NCBI GenBank assembly: GCA_030770535.1
Contig: JASVEC010000001.1
Span: 2,356,001-2,420,000, forward strand
From: Batkoa obscura
Lineage: Eukaryota > Entomophthoromycota > Entomophthoromycetes > Entomophthorales > Batkoaceae
Reading direction: 5' to 3'
DNA length: 64,000 nucleotides
Both the position numbers and the translations under genes were made by a program. Shown in pieces: positions 20,628 through 32,438 of this stretch; position 1 is the stretch's first letter, and each line of letters begins with the position of its first letter. The notes below the pieces were generated by a model, which worked only from the letters and a program-made list of their open reading frames with translations, made no database searches and was not told the origin of the DNA.

Positions 20628-20633
20628 AGCCGC
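20561..20633 (-). tRNA. tRNA-Phe (GAA)
   Basis: A 73-nt cloverleaf without intron; the anticodon GAA is at 20598-20600 and the T-arm is CCGCG-TTCAATC-CGCGG. Box A and box B promoter sequences are intact, and a T5 terminator follows on the minus strand. The acceptor stem GCGGCTA / TGGGCGC has a G4-G69 mismatch, where fungal tRNA-Phe usually has a pair or wobble. Confidence 0.96.
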
Positions 20634-20720
20634 AATTTTCCTACAAATTTAATTTTTTTTAAATATATAAAGCTTAACATTTTATGATAAAATTACTATT
20701 GTAATTTTAACATGAAATAA

Positions 20721-20830
20721 TGCATGGTGATGTATTTTGTATTTGAAAATTTCACCAACAGTTTTTTTTATTCAAATGGCACTTAAGAATAAAAAAGTGA
20801 TGAAAGCCAAAAAAAAAACACCCCCATATA
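20721..20830 (+). mobile_element. MITE-like element near tRNA-Phe
   Basis: It runs from gcatggtgatgtattttg to acacccccatata, about 90 bp from the 5' end of the tRNA. The core is diverged. Confidence 0.8.
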
Positions 20831-21172
20831 TTAAAAGATTTAAGATTTTTTATTTTTATTTTTATTAATTTAAAGCCCTTTGTTAATAAATATATCATAC
20901 GTTATTATTATAGCTAATTAATAGGTTTTTATATACTTTTATAAGTGGCATTGTGGTGATATAAATAATAATTTTATTTTAGTCAAAATTCTTGATTAGT
21001 CCTTAATAAATTTAGTTGTTTAATTTAAATTCACTTTATTTCTTTTGAATTTTCTAAATTTGTTATTTTGTATCATTAATCAAATTCAACTAACTCAATT
21101 TAATAAACAATTAATAAAGACTATCAATATTCAATTAAAATAGAATACAACTTAATTATTATATTTTGAACA

Positions 21173-22868
21173 ATGACTTCCAATACTTCAATCTCATCTT
21201 ATCCTGAATCTGAAATCTTTGTCCCTAGTAACTGGCAATATATTCAAGAAGGCAATGAAAACATTGTATTAGGTTATATTGGAATTAACTCAAAATTAGT
21301 AAGCTATATTGAAATTTGATAATAATAATAAAAAGAAAAATTAAGAGTTAACTTTTACAGAATAATTTAATACTACGATTAACAAAAACTGGTAATAAAG
21401 AAGATATTGTTAAGGATCCTATAAAAATCAAAATATTTAAAGACATTATAGTGACTTCACTCATAGGAGAAGATTATTTACCATTTAATGTAAGTCAAAC
21501 ATAACGTTCATATAATAACCCATCTATTTTAGTAACCTCAATATTCTATTAGTTATTCCTTCAACCAACTATCGGGTTTATTAAATCCATAGATGATCAA
21601 ATCTATTTATCTAGACCCCAATTTAGAAGAAACAAACGATTAAACTGGAATGCTAAATATATATTTTTAAGTCAAAATTTATTAATGATTTATAAAAGTA
21701 TACCGTTAAGAAAGGGAAATACATTAAGCATAGAAATTAAAGTAAGTTGATTGATATTAATAATAATGATTTAAGCATTAAATTAAATATTATCCTTTTT
21801 TAATTAGCCAAAATGGGGTTTTCTGCCTACTTCTAGATATATTTTGGAACAAAATAAGATCAAATTAACTAAATGTCGATTTTGTTTACATCAAGAATTT
21901 AAATTGTTATCAGGAAATAAAACAAAAAGTGAATATTGTCCAATGGATCTTTATTCACAGAATATTGATAAGATCAAATGTAGTCTTAGTCAATTAATTC
22001 AAACTCCACAAAATAACTTGAGGTTATTCAGGGATGGAATAGAAATAGAGGTGAAAGAGGTGAAATGAATTTATTTTAAATTTATTGAAATATTGTATTA
22101 ATAATTTATTTATTTATAGGCATTTGACTTACTATCACTTGATTTTAATATTTCATCTGAAGTGTAAGTTTAATCATCTGTATTTTATTTATTTATATTA
22201 AATTATTTTATTTATGAAGAAATATCAAACAATTTTTTATTTGTTTAATATCTGTTATATTATTAAATGATAAATTATTATATAAATTAAAATTAGCTCA
22301 ATTAAAATTAGATAAATATGATATTGAAGGAATTTATCAACTAAAAGAGAAATTAGAAAATAAACAAATCGAAGAACCAATAGAAAAAGATTGGTTAAAT
22401 GTAATTGAAAGTTTAAATAGTAAGTTTTTAGAATTTAAATTTTATTTTTATTTTTATTTTTATTTTATTTATAGATAATAATGAACTTAATAAAAATATT
22501 AATCTTACGGATGATAATGATATATTAACTGCAATTTATGCATTTATTGCTTCTTTAAGTTTTAAAGATTGTTCAATTTTATTAACTATTCCATTAATTA
22601 GTAACGATTCTATAAAGTAAGTTTCCTTTTATATTCTCTATTACTCTAATAGCTATTAATACTTAATATTCTTAGTTTTGATAGTAACTTATTAAAAAAC
22701 ATTGATAAAGAGATGTTCAGAGATGAATTAATATTAAAAGATTGGCTAAAAAATAAAGATAAGATTTATTATCAATTAGGTGTTGTTGATTTAGATCCAA
22801 AGTCCCATATGAAATTAGATCATTATTATCAATTAGATCAAAATATTGTTAAAGCTAATATCAAATAA
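21173..22868 (+). CDS. IPK1: Inositol-pentakisphosphate 2-kinase
   Basis: Eight exons: 21173-21298, 21361-21489, 21553-21741, 21808-22059, 22120-22163, 22220-22419, 22475-22616, 22676-22868 (424 aa; exon 4 could end at 22050). The enzyme phosphorylates IP5 at the 2 position to make IP6. Diagnostic motifs of the Ipk1/IPPK family are visible: N-lobe WQYIQEGNENIVLGYIG and LRLTK, the IEIKPKWGF motif, the Cys/His zinc-binding segment CRFCLHQEF, EYCPMDLYS and QNNLRLFRDG, and the C-terminal YQLGVVDLDPK ... HYYQLDQ. Introns are 48 to 66 nt. The gene converges with the SLS1-like gene, with 233 bp between stops. Confidence 0.93.
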
Positions 22869-23101
22869 AATAAAATATAAAATATAAAATATAAAATAAA
22901 ACAAAATGAAATAATTTTGATTCATTCTTCTATTAATAATTAATTAAATAATCTACTTTATTTTTATATTAAAAACTTTCTATATTCTATATTAATTTAA
23001 TTTAATAATAACATAAATTAATAATTGAATTTAACACATTTGTACTTTCTTCATCATTTGAAATATTTGTCTAAAAAAGTAAATATACATTATTAATATT
23101 T

Positions 23102-25747
23102 TTAATTTAAAATTTTTTCAATCTCTTCATTTACCTTAACTACTCTCCTATGTTGTTCCTCTTTTTCATTTCCTATAACTTCTAAACATTCTACTTGTAT
23201 CTCTTTATCCCATTCATTTAATTTAATATCAAATTTATACTCTTTAATCTTTTGTACTTTAACTAATTGAAATTGTAGTTGATTTTGATTTAAAATAGGA
23301 AACTCAAATTGATTTAATATATATATTTGTTGATTTTGAATTTTTATGCTATTCAAATATTGTTTAAAACATTCTAAATTAGAAGACAAATTACTTTGAT
23401 TAAATATTTGGAATTGTAATGAACTATTACTATTATAAATATTATAAATAAAACATAAATTATTATTATTAATTATTATTAAATTACCTATTCCCAATTT
23501 CTAAATTAACTATTTGTTGATCCATTAAGTAATAACTATCTTCAATTTTTGTATTATTGTTTTCATCAATATATAATTTAAATTTTAAATTTAAATTATA
23601 TTTTAATTTATCTAATTCAAGTAATAAATTCTTATTTGGTATCTTGACCATTTCATTAATATTAAAATAATCATTAATAAAAAACGGATTTTGTTTTATA
23701 TTAATAGGTGAATATTCTATCGAATAATATTCTTTTGTTGTTGATTTAAGATAATCTTCACGTAATTTATGTAATGGAAAACTAAATTTTATTATATAAA
23801 TTAATTTAAGTTAAATTTAATGAAATGAATTTATATTAATATATTAATATTTACCTATTAATAAAATAACTATCTAAATCATTATTATTATCAAATTGCT
23901 CTTTTAAATTATTAATTTTAATTTGTTGATCAAAATAATTGGCTTGAGCAAATTGTAATTTATTAAAATATGTTGAATGTCCAAATCTAAAATATTATTA
24001 TTATTATTATATATTATTAATATTAATATTAAAAAAGTAAAAATATCAAAATAATTTACTTTGCAATTATCTTAGGTTCAAATCCAGGTCTTACTATTTT
24101 AGATGTAATCGAATCAAATATTTCTGGTAATGTTAAATTATTATGCTTATTTATGAGTTTATCGTTCAACCTAAAATAAAATGAATTTCAATTCCTATTT
24201 TAAATTCATTAATTTCTTACTTACATTTTATAACTATTTAAATAATCTAATTTCTTTGTAATATCATATTTGTCCTCTTCTAATATCTAGAAAATATTAT
24301 TAACTACAATTCAATTTTAATAATAATAATAATAACTACCTCTTCAATCATATCTTCTTTGATTTGAAACATTGAAAAATTATTAAAGAAGGAATTAAAT
24401 TCTATGGAATCTACTATTGGAGATTGATACAACGTGTTTTTTCTATTTGAATAATATAAATCCAACTTAGGTAATTCATTATGATTCTATATAGATAATA
24501 ATATTTAACGATTTATTAAATAACATTAATATAATCTATTTACCAATTTAAAAGTTTGATAAATCCATTCTAAACTTTGTTTTATTTCTCTTGAATTTAA
24601 TCCAGTTAAACAGAGTTGTTGACCCTAAAAATATTAATTATCAATTATTATCACATATAAACTTTGTAAAAATATTCCTCAACTTACATTATTCATATGC
24701 GAAACAGTAATATAAGTACCTGTGGTATGTGCAATAGCCGCCAATAATTCTGCATTTTTTTTAATAAATTTACTATCTTGTTGATAAAGAGAAGTGATAT
24801 CGATTGTTAAAGTGGTAAAATTCTATATAAAATAAAAAATCAATTTATTAGTCTTTCAGTTTTTATAATCTTCTTTTGTTTTTGTTTAAATTACCATTAA
24901 TTCTTTAATTAATTTTTGCGTTTTTTCAATTTCTTTCTTTGAACCACGGATGATATAACTTTCCAATTCTAAATTGATTTCCATATCACTATTGCCCAAT
25001 AATTCTAAATTTCTTAAATTTTCTCCTCCTTTAATTATAATAAATAAATAAATAAATAAATTGTTAGTTTAATAGTTCATTTAAGTAATATTTTGATTTA
25101 CCTTTACAAATTAAAAAATAGATTTCTTTTTTACTCGATTGAAATTCTATTTAATTATATAAATATCTTTATTTTTTATCCGTTTTAAATTATTTACCTT
25201 CTTCCACTTTATCTATAATCTCCACTTCCATCTCCTTCTCCTCCTTCATCTCTTCTATTTTCCTAACTCTTACTCCTTCTTTCTCTAATATCCAATAAAC
25301 TAACTCTTTTTTTGTCCACTTATTATTTTTAAATTTCCCATCAATATTATCTAGTATATATTTTTTCATTTGAGCTTTATCAAATGCTTTAGTTATTCTA
25401 ACTACTAAATCTTCTATCTCATTTAATCCATTATTTTTTCCTATATATTCCAAATAATATTCTTTTAAATTAACACTTTCTTCTTTAACGGGTTTAATAT
25501 GAGCAGAAGACTCGAATTGGGCGGCTAAATCAAAAATTCCTTGAGTTTGAGGGTCAATAGGTTTTGGACGTCGTTTTTTGATGGGTTTGTCATCGGATGA
25601 TGATGCTGTTAAACCATAATTCTTATCAAAGGTAGAGTAATATTGAAGTTTATTGACTTGGGCTAGGAGTTGAGCAATTCTGTTATTTTGGGTATGTAAT
25701 TGAAGTCGTTTCGTTCTATTAACTATTCCAATGCTAAATTTGAACAT
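23102..25747 (-). CDS. SLS1-like mitochondrial KH-domain protein
   Basis: Eleven exons in consistent phase: 25747-25198, 25146-25102, 25028-24895, 24822-24688, 24624-24544, 24486-24340, 24286-24225, 24170-24060, 23986-23855, 23781-23488, 23429-23102 (672 aa, close to the 640-700 usual for fungal Sls1). The N-terminus (MFKFSIGIVNRTKRL) looks like a targeting peptide. KWTKKELVYWILEKEGV resembles the N-terminal Sls1 helix. Two KH-like segments follow, ELESYIIRGSKKEIEKTQK and GQQLCLTGLNSREIKQSL. By family the protein is an inner-membrane regulator that couples mitochondrial translation to transcription. I see no clear membrane helix in the model, and the assignment rests on architecture and length, so it is moderate. 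Confidence 0.62.
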
Positions 25748-26406
25748 TCCCTGTTTACTTATAAAAAGTTACAAAATAAATCAAATAAGAAAAAAGTGAG
25801 ATTATTTAATATTTTAAGGTTTGCATTTTTTTTAATTCTGTAATATTCGGGTCTAAATTGGACAACTGCTAATATCTTTCTTTTGGTCCTCTCACTTTAA
25901 TTTTTTAATAGGGAACTCAACTCTAAAATGATATTATACTTGATTATAATTGAAAAATATAATTAAAAGTTTAGCCAAGGTTAAATAAACATTATCTTTG
26001 GCACATATTCTCTATAAACAATTTATTTAATAATAATCTTTTAACATATTTATACTAGTTGACTTATTTGCTATTATGATATAGAGAATAAGGAATAATT
26101 AATAAAATAATAATATTTATAATAATAGTTCATATTAATGTTATTATAATAGATGTAAAAATATATTTTTATACAATCTATCAAATTTTAATTTCAACTA
26201 AGATTAATAAACTTTATATTTCATTAAATTTAATTTATTATAAAATAATCAAATGATAATTATACCCATTATAAAATATCAAATTAATGAATATAATAAA
26301 TCAAATAAACAATAAAAATAAACTCCAAAACAAAGATAAACATTTCTCAACTTTAAAATTTTATTATTATTAATAACTGGTCCTTAATATTTTATAATAT
26401 ATATAC
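25748..26406. other. Gene-free stretch
   Basis: This spacer between the start of the SLS1-like gene and the end of the MAGO gene is very AT-rich and holds no ORF, RNA gene or element that I can support. Confidence 0.5.
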
Positions 26407-27218
26407 TTAGATAGGTTTTATCTAAAAAAAATCACATTAATTCCTCGTATTAAACATAGATATAATTACTTACTTTAAAATGCAATGAAATAAGGGAGAT
26501 AATTAAGCATTTTAAATCTTGTACTAAAAAATAAAATTTCTCTAAACCAGCCGGATCTTTACTTGATGTTACTTGAGATAACGAAAACAATTTGGATGTC
26601 TAGGAAAATAAGATATAAATTAACATATTAATAATTATTTTCAATTCCAAATTTCAATTTTGATTTATCTCTTTTGATTTAAATCCTTTGATAATTACCT
26701 CAAAAGCAATGTGATGTTCTCCAATTTTAATTTCTAATTCTTGACGACCTTCATTATCTTTTTCAGGCCAATTTTCATCGTCACAACTATTTAGTTTAAA
26801 AAATAATAATATATTAGCATCTTTATTTATTAATTCCATTATTATTAAATAAAATACTTACTCAAAAACTTCACTATCTTGAATAATTTTTTTGATTTCT
26901 TCAATGACTATTGGACTTATAGAAACTATAGAAACCAATATTAATAATCAATTCCAAATTTGAACATCTTCATAATTAGATCTTAAAAGCCCAAAGTTAA
27001 ACTTACATTCCTTTCTAATCAATGAATCATTTCTATAATTTGAATTATTAGCATATCGACATCTACCATCTCCCTTGATTTCAAACTCTAAAAATTCATG
27101 ACCACTTTTATTGTTGGTATGGCCAGTACTAAAATATTTTATTAATAATTAAGATAGAATTTATTGTCATTAAAATTTACTAATATCTTAGATAAAATGA
27201 ATCTTTTGGGTTAGCCAT
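26407..27218 (-). CDS. MAGO: Mago nashi, exon-junction-complex core subunit
   Basis: Six exons: 27218-27181, 27128-27007, 26925-26862, 26786-26699, 26599-26474 and a 15-nt terminal exon 26421-26407 (150 aa; family 146-150). The sequence is near-invariant: [74 protein letters not shown], ending HFKIKPI. The last four residues IKPI and the stop lie alone on the final micro-exon, preceded by a T8AG acceptor. With Y14 it forms the heterodimer that locks eIF4A3 on spliced mRNA, consistent with the intron-rich genome. Confidence 0.97.
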
Positions 27219-28089
27219 TCTTTTATATAAAGATTAGAATCTTGCTTTGGACTTATTTTGCTTCTCTTACTTTCAATGAATGTTTTGACGAGTTTGATTG
27301 GCTTTTTATGTATCCAATTAAAATACGTTTTAATCAATGCTTTTTTGAACAATATGAAAAGAAAATCAATATTATAATATATAATATTTTATTATATTAA
27401 AATAAGTCATATTATTTTAAATAAAAAAGTACTATACTAAATAGCCTTATTTTTTTGTTTCTTTATTTTTTGAATAAAAAAATAAAAAAATAAAAAAATA
27501 AAAAAATAAAAAAATAAAAAAATAAATAGATATTAAGATATTAAGATATTAAGATATTAAATACAAAAAGACATCCCCATATTATTCTATAAATTAAGTT
27601 TTTGATATTATTGTTGATCTTCTATATATTAATCAGGTACCTGAATGTTAGTTATTAGATTAATTATAAAAATTTTAATTTATTATTTGCTAATTTTAAA
27701 TTTTTTAAAGACATTGATTATTCTATAAACTTTTGGATTTAAAATAAGTTTAAAAATTGTCTTAGTTTAGAAATTTATATTGTGATAACTACATTCAAAA
27801 AAACATAAAATCTAGTATCATTGATATATCTTATTTCATTTATTTTTATAATAATTAAAAGCAATCAAATTTATAAACAACTTATTTCCTATCCCACTAT
27901 ATGACACTAATAAAAAACTGACTATCTTCACAAAACTTTACTTTTATCTTTAACCAATCAATCTTAATTTCAAATCTTAATAAATTTCATCATGTTACAT
28001 CAACCAAAGCTCATTTTAAAATTTTATTTTAGCTATTTAACTAAGAATATTACTCTTTTAACATACAAAATTCAATATCACTTTAAATA
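27219..28089. other. Intergenic region between divergent MAGO and DM9 genes
   Basis: It contains a (AAAAAAT)n tract at about 27474-27527, four tattaaga units just after it, and a solo MITE end (acatccccatatt, 27561-27584). There is no gene. Promoters of both flanking genes must lie here, but I saw no specific motif. Confidence 0.55.
27474..27527. repeat. (AAAAAAT)n microsatellite
   Basis: About seven heptanucleotide units, followed at 27537-27562 by an 8-bp tattaaga-type repeat. Confidence 0.93.
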
Positions 28090-28587
28090 ATGAGCGAAAG
28101 AGCTGGTCGATCACATCCCCAATTTGAATGGGTTAAAGCAAAGAGTGGTTCAATACCGCCAAATGCGGTCCAAGGTGGTCAAGAAGGTGATGGAAAACCT
28201 TTATTTGTAGCTCGAGCTATGTTTAATGGTTCTTTAGTACCTGGAAAAGCAGGCCCACATATTCGAGGAGCCTCGATTGCTTATGGAGGAAAAGAACATT
28301 TTTTATTCGATTATGAAATTTTAGTGGGGGATGAAAGTTTGTTGTATTGGAGACAATGTACAGGTAGAATTCAATTACGTGGTTGGTCACCTCTTGAAGT
28401 GGGTTATGAAGCGGACGGTAAAGAACTTTATGTAGGGAAAACGCAAGTGGGAAGTGGGGTTGTCATAGGTAAAGTAGGTGAACACTTTCCTAATGGGCTG
28501 ATGTATACTTATGCTTATAAAGAAAAAGCAGTCAGTGAATTGGATTATTATTATGTATTAGCAGTACCTAATAATGTTTCTAGTTAA
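28090..28587 (+). CDS. DM9-repeat protein (DUF3421-like), 165 aa
   Basis: Intronless, 165 residues, with no signal peptide. Two DM9 repeats are visible: FEWVKAKSGSIPPNAVQGG, then LFVARAMFNGSLVPGKAGP, and a second one with YEADGKELYVGKTQVGSG and IGKVGEHFPNGLMYTYAYK. DM9 domains are known from insects, molluscs (a mannose-binding lectin) and, in part, natterin-like proteins; here there is no aerolysin-type pore module. Carbohydrate binding is therefore a reasonable guess, not a demonstrated role. Lack of introns among intron-rich neighbours and locally higher GC are compatible with retroposition or transfer. It is divergent from MAGO. Confidence 0.85.
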   Translation: MSERAGRSHPQFEWVKAKSGSIPPNAVQGGQEGDGKPLFVARAMFNGSLVPGKAGPHIRGASIAYGGKEHFLFDYEILVGDESLLYWRQCTGRIQLRGWSPLEVGYEADGKELYVGKTQVGSGVVIGKVGEHFPNGLMYTYAYKEKAVSELDYYYVLAVPNNVSS

Positions 28588-29507
28588 TTATAAATCGTAT
28601 ACTGATATTGTTTTTTAATTTATTTTTAAGGTTTTAATAGTAATTGAATTAACGGTTTTATTTAATTATGAAATAAAAGGGGAATGGATGAATTCATAAA
28701 GTAACAATATAATATTTAAATAATTATTTTAAATAGGTTCATTTTATTTTAAATATTTTTTTTGTATTTTTCAAAAGTTATTACTTATTCATAAGTACTT
28801 CATTAATAGATATTAAATGTATATTAAGTGAGAGAAAAGATAAACAATGGGGATAGTATTTCAGGCCCTACTTTATTAGAAGTTATTTTATTACTTTCTA
28901 TTAAATATGACTTTAATATTTGAGTATAAAAAATAGATCTTTCGATCATATAAATCAAAAATCATGAAGAAAATAAAGGATAATATATATGTATTATCAA
29001 AAGTCTAATTTATTAAATAGAAAAATTATGGCTGAACTGCAATATATCTCTATTTAAAAACTTCTAACATTGGAGGGTATTGAAGCATATGGAGGTGTCT
29101 TTTTTTGGCTTCATCACTTTTCCATTTTTTAAGTGCTACTCAAGCGAGAAAATTGTTAATAAAATCCCTAAACATAAAAATACATCCCCCTATAATAAAC
29201 TATTCAAGATTATGAGGAGATAAAAATAGAATATAGTTCCTAGATTCTTCAATACTTCAAAACAGTCCTCCTTATTAACTATTATACTTTTACTCCTACT
29301 ATTTTACTATACAAACTTATCCATTTTAAGCTCTATCTGAAATATCTTATATTATATATATTAATAAAAATAAAGACCTAAAATTATTATATGTATAGTT
29401 TCTAATAAAATATTTTACTTTAATTCCAATTACCCTATTTTAATATCCATTATTTTTAAATTAGTTTATTTTTAAACTTCCTCAACATAGCCTAAAACTA
29501 AAAGTTT
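28588..29507. other. Gene-free stretch
   Basis: It contains one MITE-like element (29086-29194). Nothing else is supportable. Confidence 0.55.
29086..29194 (-). mobile_element. MITE-like element, inverted copy
   Basis: It runs from catatggaggtgtcttttt to acatccccctata, with the core ttggcttcatcacttttcc then tactcaagcgagaaaattg. Confidence 0.85.
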
Positions 29508-30439
29508 TTAACAGAAAGTAGAAGGACGTTTGGCAAGGAAGAGAGCACGGTGCTTCTTGTGAGCTGGTTTGAGGACACGGTGAGGAAGAGGGAAAGTAAG
29601 CTTTGGTTTCTAAAAAAAAAAGTTAGATATAAAAATTTGATTATTGTTATAAAGATATACCAAAAGTTGTTGAATATAAGCACGTTTAACATCTTTAGCA
29701 GCAATTTCAGCTACACGGATGATTTGTACTGATCTAAAACGAGCACGGTGACGAGCAGCTAAATCAAGATCTATATATTTTTATAAGTACTTATTACAAT
29801 TAAAATTAGACAATTCTCTTACAGCAAGCTTCAACAGCTTCGGCACGTGACATTTCACGATATTCTTTGTACATATTGTGGGTACCGGAACGAGAGTCAT
29901 AACGTAACCAAATACCATAGTTCTTAACTTTAAGAGGTTTGGCTTCGTGAATCTTTATAAAAATAAATATATAATCTTAAACATTAGGCATCATTTTAGT
30001 TACCTTGTTAACGGAAAGAATTTCTCCAGAAGCTTTCTTTACTTTAGAAACCTTTTTCATGAAATACCAATAACGAGATTTGGCAACAGTTTCATTAGGA
30101 CAGAAAAGACGCATACGGAAAATCTTTGGGGAAGATTCCTTTTCAGTAGGAAGCTTACGTCCAATGACTTGATATTCGTTAAGCTAATATGACATCTTTT
30201 TAATATTTTTTGTTTATTAATTTTATCGTTTTTATAATAGCTCGATTTGTTTCTTTCATGTATAATATTTTCTACTGCTTTTTGTTGGATATTTAGATGG
30301 ATGTATTTTTTATTTTTTTAATTGGATTTCTATATTATTTCTTGTTTTTTTATCCTTTTTGGTCATTTTACTTTTCTGTTATTGTCATTATCCTTTATAA
30401 TCTCTTGTAAAATTTGTATTTCTTACTTACTTTACCCAT
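29508..30439 (-). CDS. RPL20: 60S ribosomal protein eL20 (L18a)
   Basis: Five exons: 30439-30431, 30183-30004, 29952-29823, 29770-29661, 29609-29508 (176 aa, the family length). The first coding exon holds only Met-Gly-Lys and is followed by a 247-nt intron, long for this genome but typical of ribosomal protein genes. Family landmarks: [89 protein letters not shown] and the end KRPSTFC. It is a component of the large subunit, in contact with the central protuberance region. Confidence 0.97.
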
Positions 30440-31227
30440 TTCAGTTGATTTTATATAACCTTATGGTACCAAGAGGAAAGGAATTTACCGTATAGCTTTA
30501 CTGTTTGATTTAATGTGGATGAGTAATGGGATATTGATTTAATAATATTGCCCAATTAGCCCAAACTTAAATTGATTTTAAGCTTTTTTATTGGCTCTTT
30601 ATATTGACTTGAAATTATATAGTTTTATCAGGTTGATAAATTACTTTATTTTGTCATTTTAGTCTTTATATTTTCATTATTTTAATCTTTATGTTGAAGT
30701 TATTATATTACCTGCTATATTTATACCCATGATTAATAAAATTTATATAACCATATCTATTCTAGGTATTAATGTCAATGTAATCAATTCGCAGCTTATT
30801 ACTACATAGTTCAAGTAGGAAATTTTAGGAAATTTAGTTTATTTACATTGACTTGATACTTTGTTTATATAAGTCAGAAGTAGAGCTTTAATATAATAAT
30901 AAGCTTTTGGTCTTAGATAATAATATATTTTTATTATGTTTATCTGATACATTAATTAAAATAATTACAAAATACTCCATTAAAGAATATTATTAAAATC
31001 ACTGAATAAGCAAGCAATTTGATAGGACCATAGCTTCCAATAAATCTAGCCAAAACACAAAGGGTTTAAATTCTAGCAAATCAAAATTTAACAATAGAAA
31101 CCAACTTTCTTCCTTAGAAGCGAAACGTTCTAGAAGGCTACTATATTTGGAAGGCAGATAGAACCTAAAAACCCCTTTAATAACTTTCTAGAAGCTTTAT
31201 CTTTTAACTTTTTTAAATTTAATTCCA
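30440..31227. other. Intergenic region between divergent eL20 and copper transporter genes
   Basis: It carries the eL20 promoter (tatataaaatc on the minus strand about 10-20 bp before the ATG) and, near the copper transporter, two heat-shock-element-like motifs (separate entry). No gene. Confidence 0.5.
31117..31193 (+). promoter_or_regulatory. Heat-shock-element-like motifs upstream of the Ctr gene
   Basis: Two perfect TTCTAGAA motifs at 31128-31135 and 31186-31193, the second 35 bp before the ATG. Extra GAA blocks flank the first. TTCnnGAA is the core of an HSF binding site. No canonical copper-response element was recognised. Confidence 0.35.
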
Positions 31228-31932
31228 ATGTTATCTAAAATTTGCAATTTATTCGTATTTACAGTAGCTTTGCTTTGTACTACTGCACTAGCACATGATC
31301 ATGACAGTAGTTCTGATTCCAATTCAGCACCAAGTATGAAGATGTATTTTCATGGTGGTATCAATGATTATATGATGTTTCAATCTTGGGTACCAAAAAC
31401 ATATGGTAGTTATTCAGGTGCTTGGCTTCTCTTTTTCTTTTTAGGTATTTTATTAGAAGGCTTTTTGGTGTTTGGTTCTAACCTTCAAGCCAAATGGATT
31501 CAAGAAGCTGAAGCCGCCGATATCACCGCAAACTCTTTTGGAGTTCAAGGTAATACCGAAGAAACCTTGATTTCAAAAAATAAGTTTATGTTTTTTGAAA
31601 TGTCGAGTGTAATCACTTGGGGTAAAGCAGTAATCCTGTCTTTACTTCGTTTTGTTGAGTCTACCTTAGCTTACTTTTTAATGTTGGTAACTATGATCTA
31701 TAATGTTGGTTTGTTCTTTTCAGTGGTTGCAGGTCATGCAGTTGGAGTATTTTTATTCTCTCGTTTCCGTTCTAAGGGTTCAATTGAGAGTAAATTTGAC
31801 CCAGAACATGAAGGTTTGTCATCCCCCCGTCATTCTTTAGGTAGTGGAGGTATCGTTAGAAATCAATCTACTGATTTTGATACTAAAGTCAATCCAGAAA
31901 ATCATTCGGGTCCTCAATCTTCTTGTCATTAG
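31228..31932 (+). CDS. High-affinity copper transporter, Ctr family (234 aa)
   Basis: Intronless. The signal peptide MLSKICNLFVFTVALLCTT is followed by a His/Asp/Ser-rich ectodomain (HDHDSSSDSN) and a potential copper ligand MKMYFHGG. TM1 is AWLLFFFLGILLEGFLVFG. The intracellular loop leads to TM2 with the diagnostic MxxxM motif (FLMLVTMIYN) and TM3 with GHAVGVFLF, the GxxxG packing motif. The cytosolic tail ends SSCH, a C-terminal Cys-His as in several Ctr proteins. It imports Cu(I) across the plasma or vacuolar membrane as a trimer. The start is fixed by the signal peptide. Confidence 0.93.
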   Translation: MLSKICNLFVFTVALLCTTALAHDHDSSSDSNSAPSMKMYFHGGINDYMMFQSWVPKTYGSYSGAWLLFFFLGILLEGFLVFGSNLQAKWIQEAEAADITANSFGVQGNTEETLISKNKFMFFEMSSVITWGKAVILSLLRFVESTLAYFLMLVTMIYNVGLFFSVVAGHAVGVFLFSRFRSKGSIESKFDPEHEGLSSPRHSLGSGGIVRNQSTDFDTKVNPENHSGPQSSCH

Positions 31933-32438
31933 GTTTATTCTTTATTGAGTAAATAAGAATTATCTTTGTAATAAATTTAAATAAAACGTACAATTATTAG
32001 TATTAAATCAAATAAGGATTGTTATTGATATAGATTAATTGATTAATTTAAAAGTTTTATATTTATGTAAAGAATATATCATTATAAATGTAATTTTATC
32101 GTTGTAAATTATAAACTTAATAGAAATTATTTTTCTAAGAATAATTTTACTTCAACTTTTCTAAATTAATTAATTAGTATTAGTATTAGTATTAATATTT
32201 AATTTATAAAATAAAGCGGATTAAAGTTAATAATTTCTAACACTATAATTCACAGTTGAGGTGACTTTATATTATTGCAATATATTTAAACCATTTTACA
32301 GAATTACTATTAAACACTAACAAATACAATTGAAACATTATTACATTTAAGATGTTCTAAGGGGTATATTTTTAACAATCAATTAAAATTTATATTAAAA
32401 TTTATTTAACTTAAGGTTCAAAAATCAGCACTAAAATT
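31933..32438. other. Convergent intergenic region
   Basis: The 3' regions of the copper transporter and the kelch gene face each other here. No further feature is seen. Confidence 0.5.
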
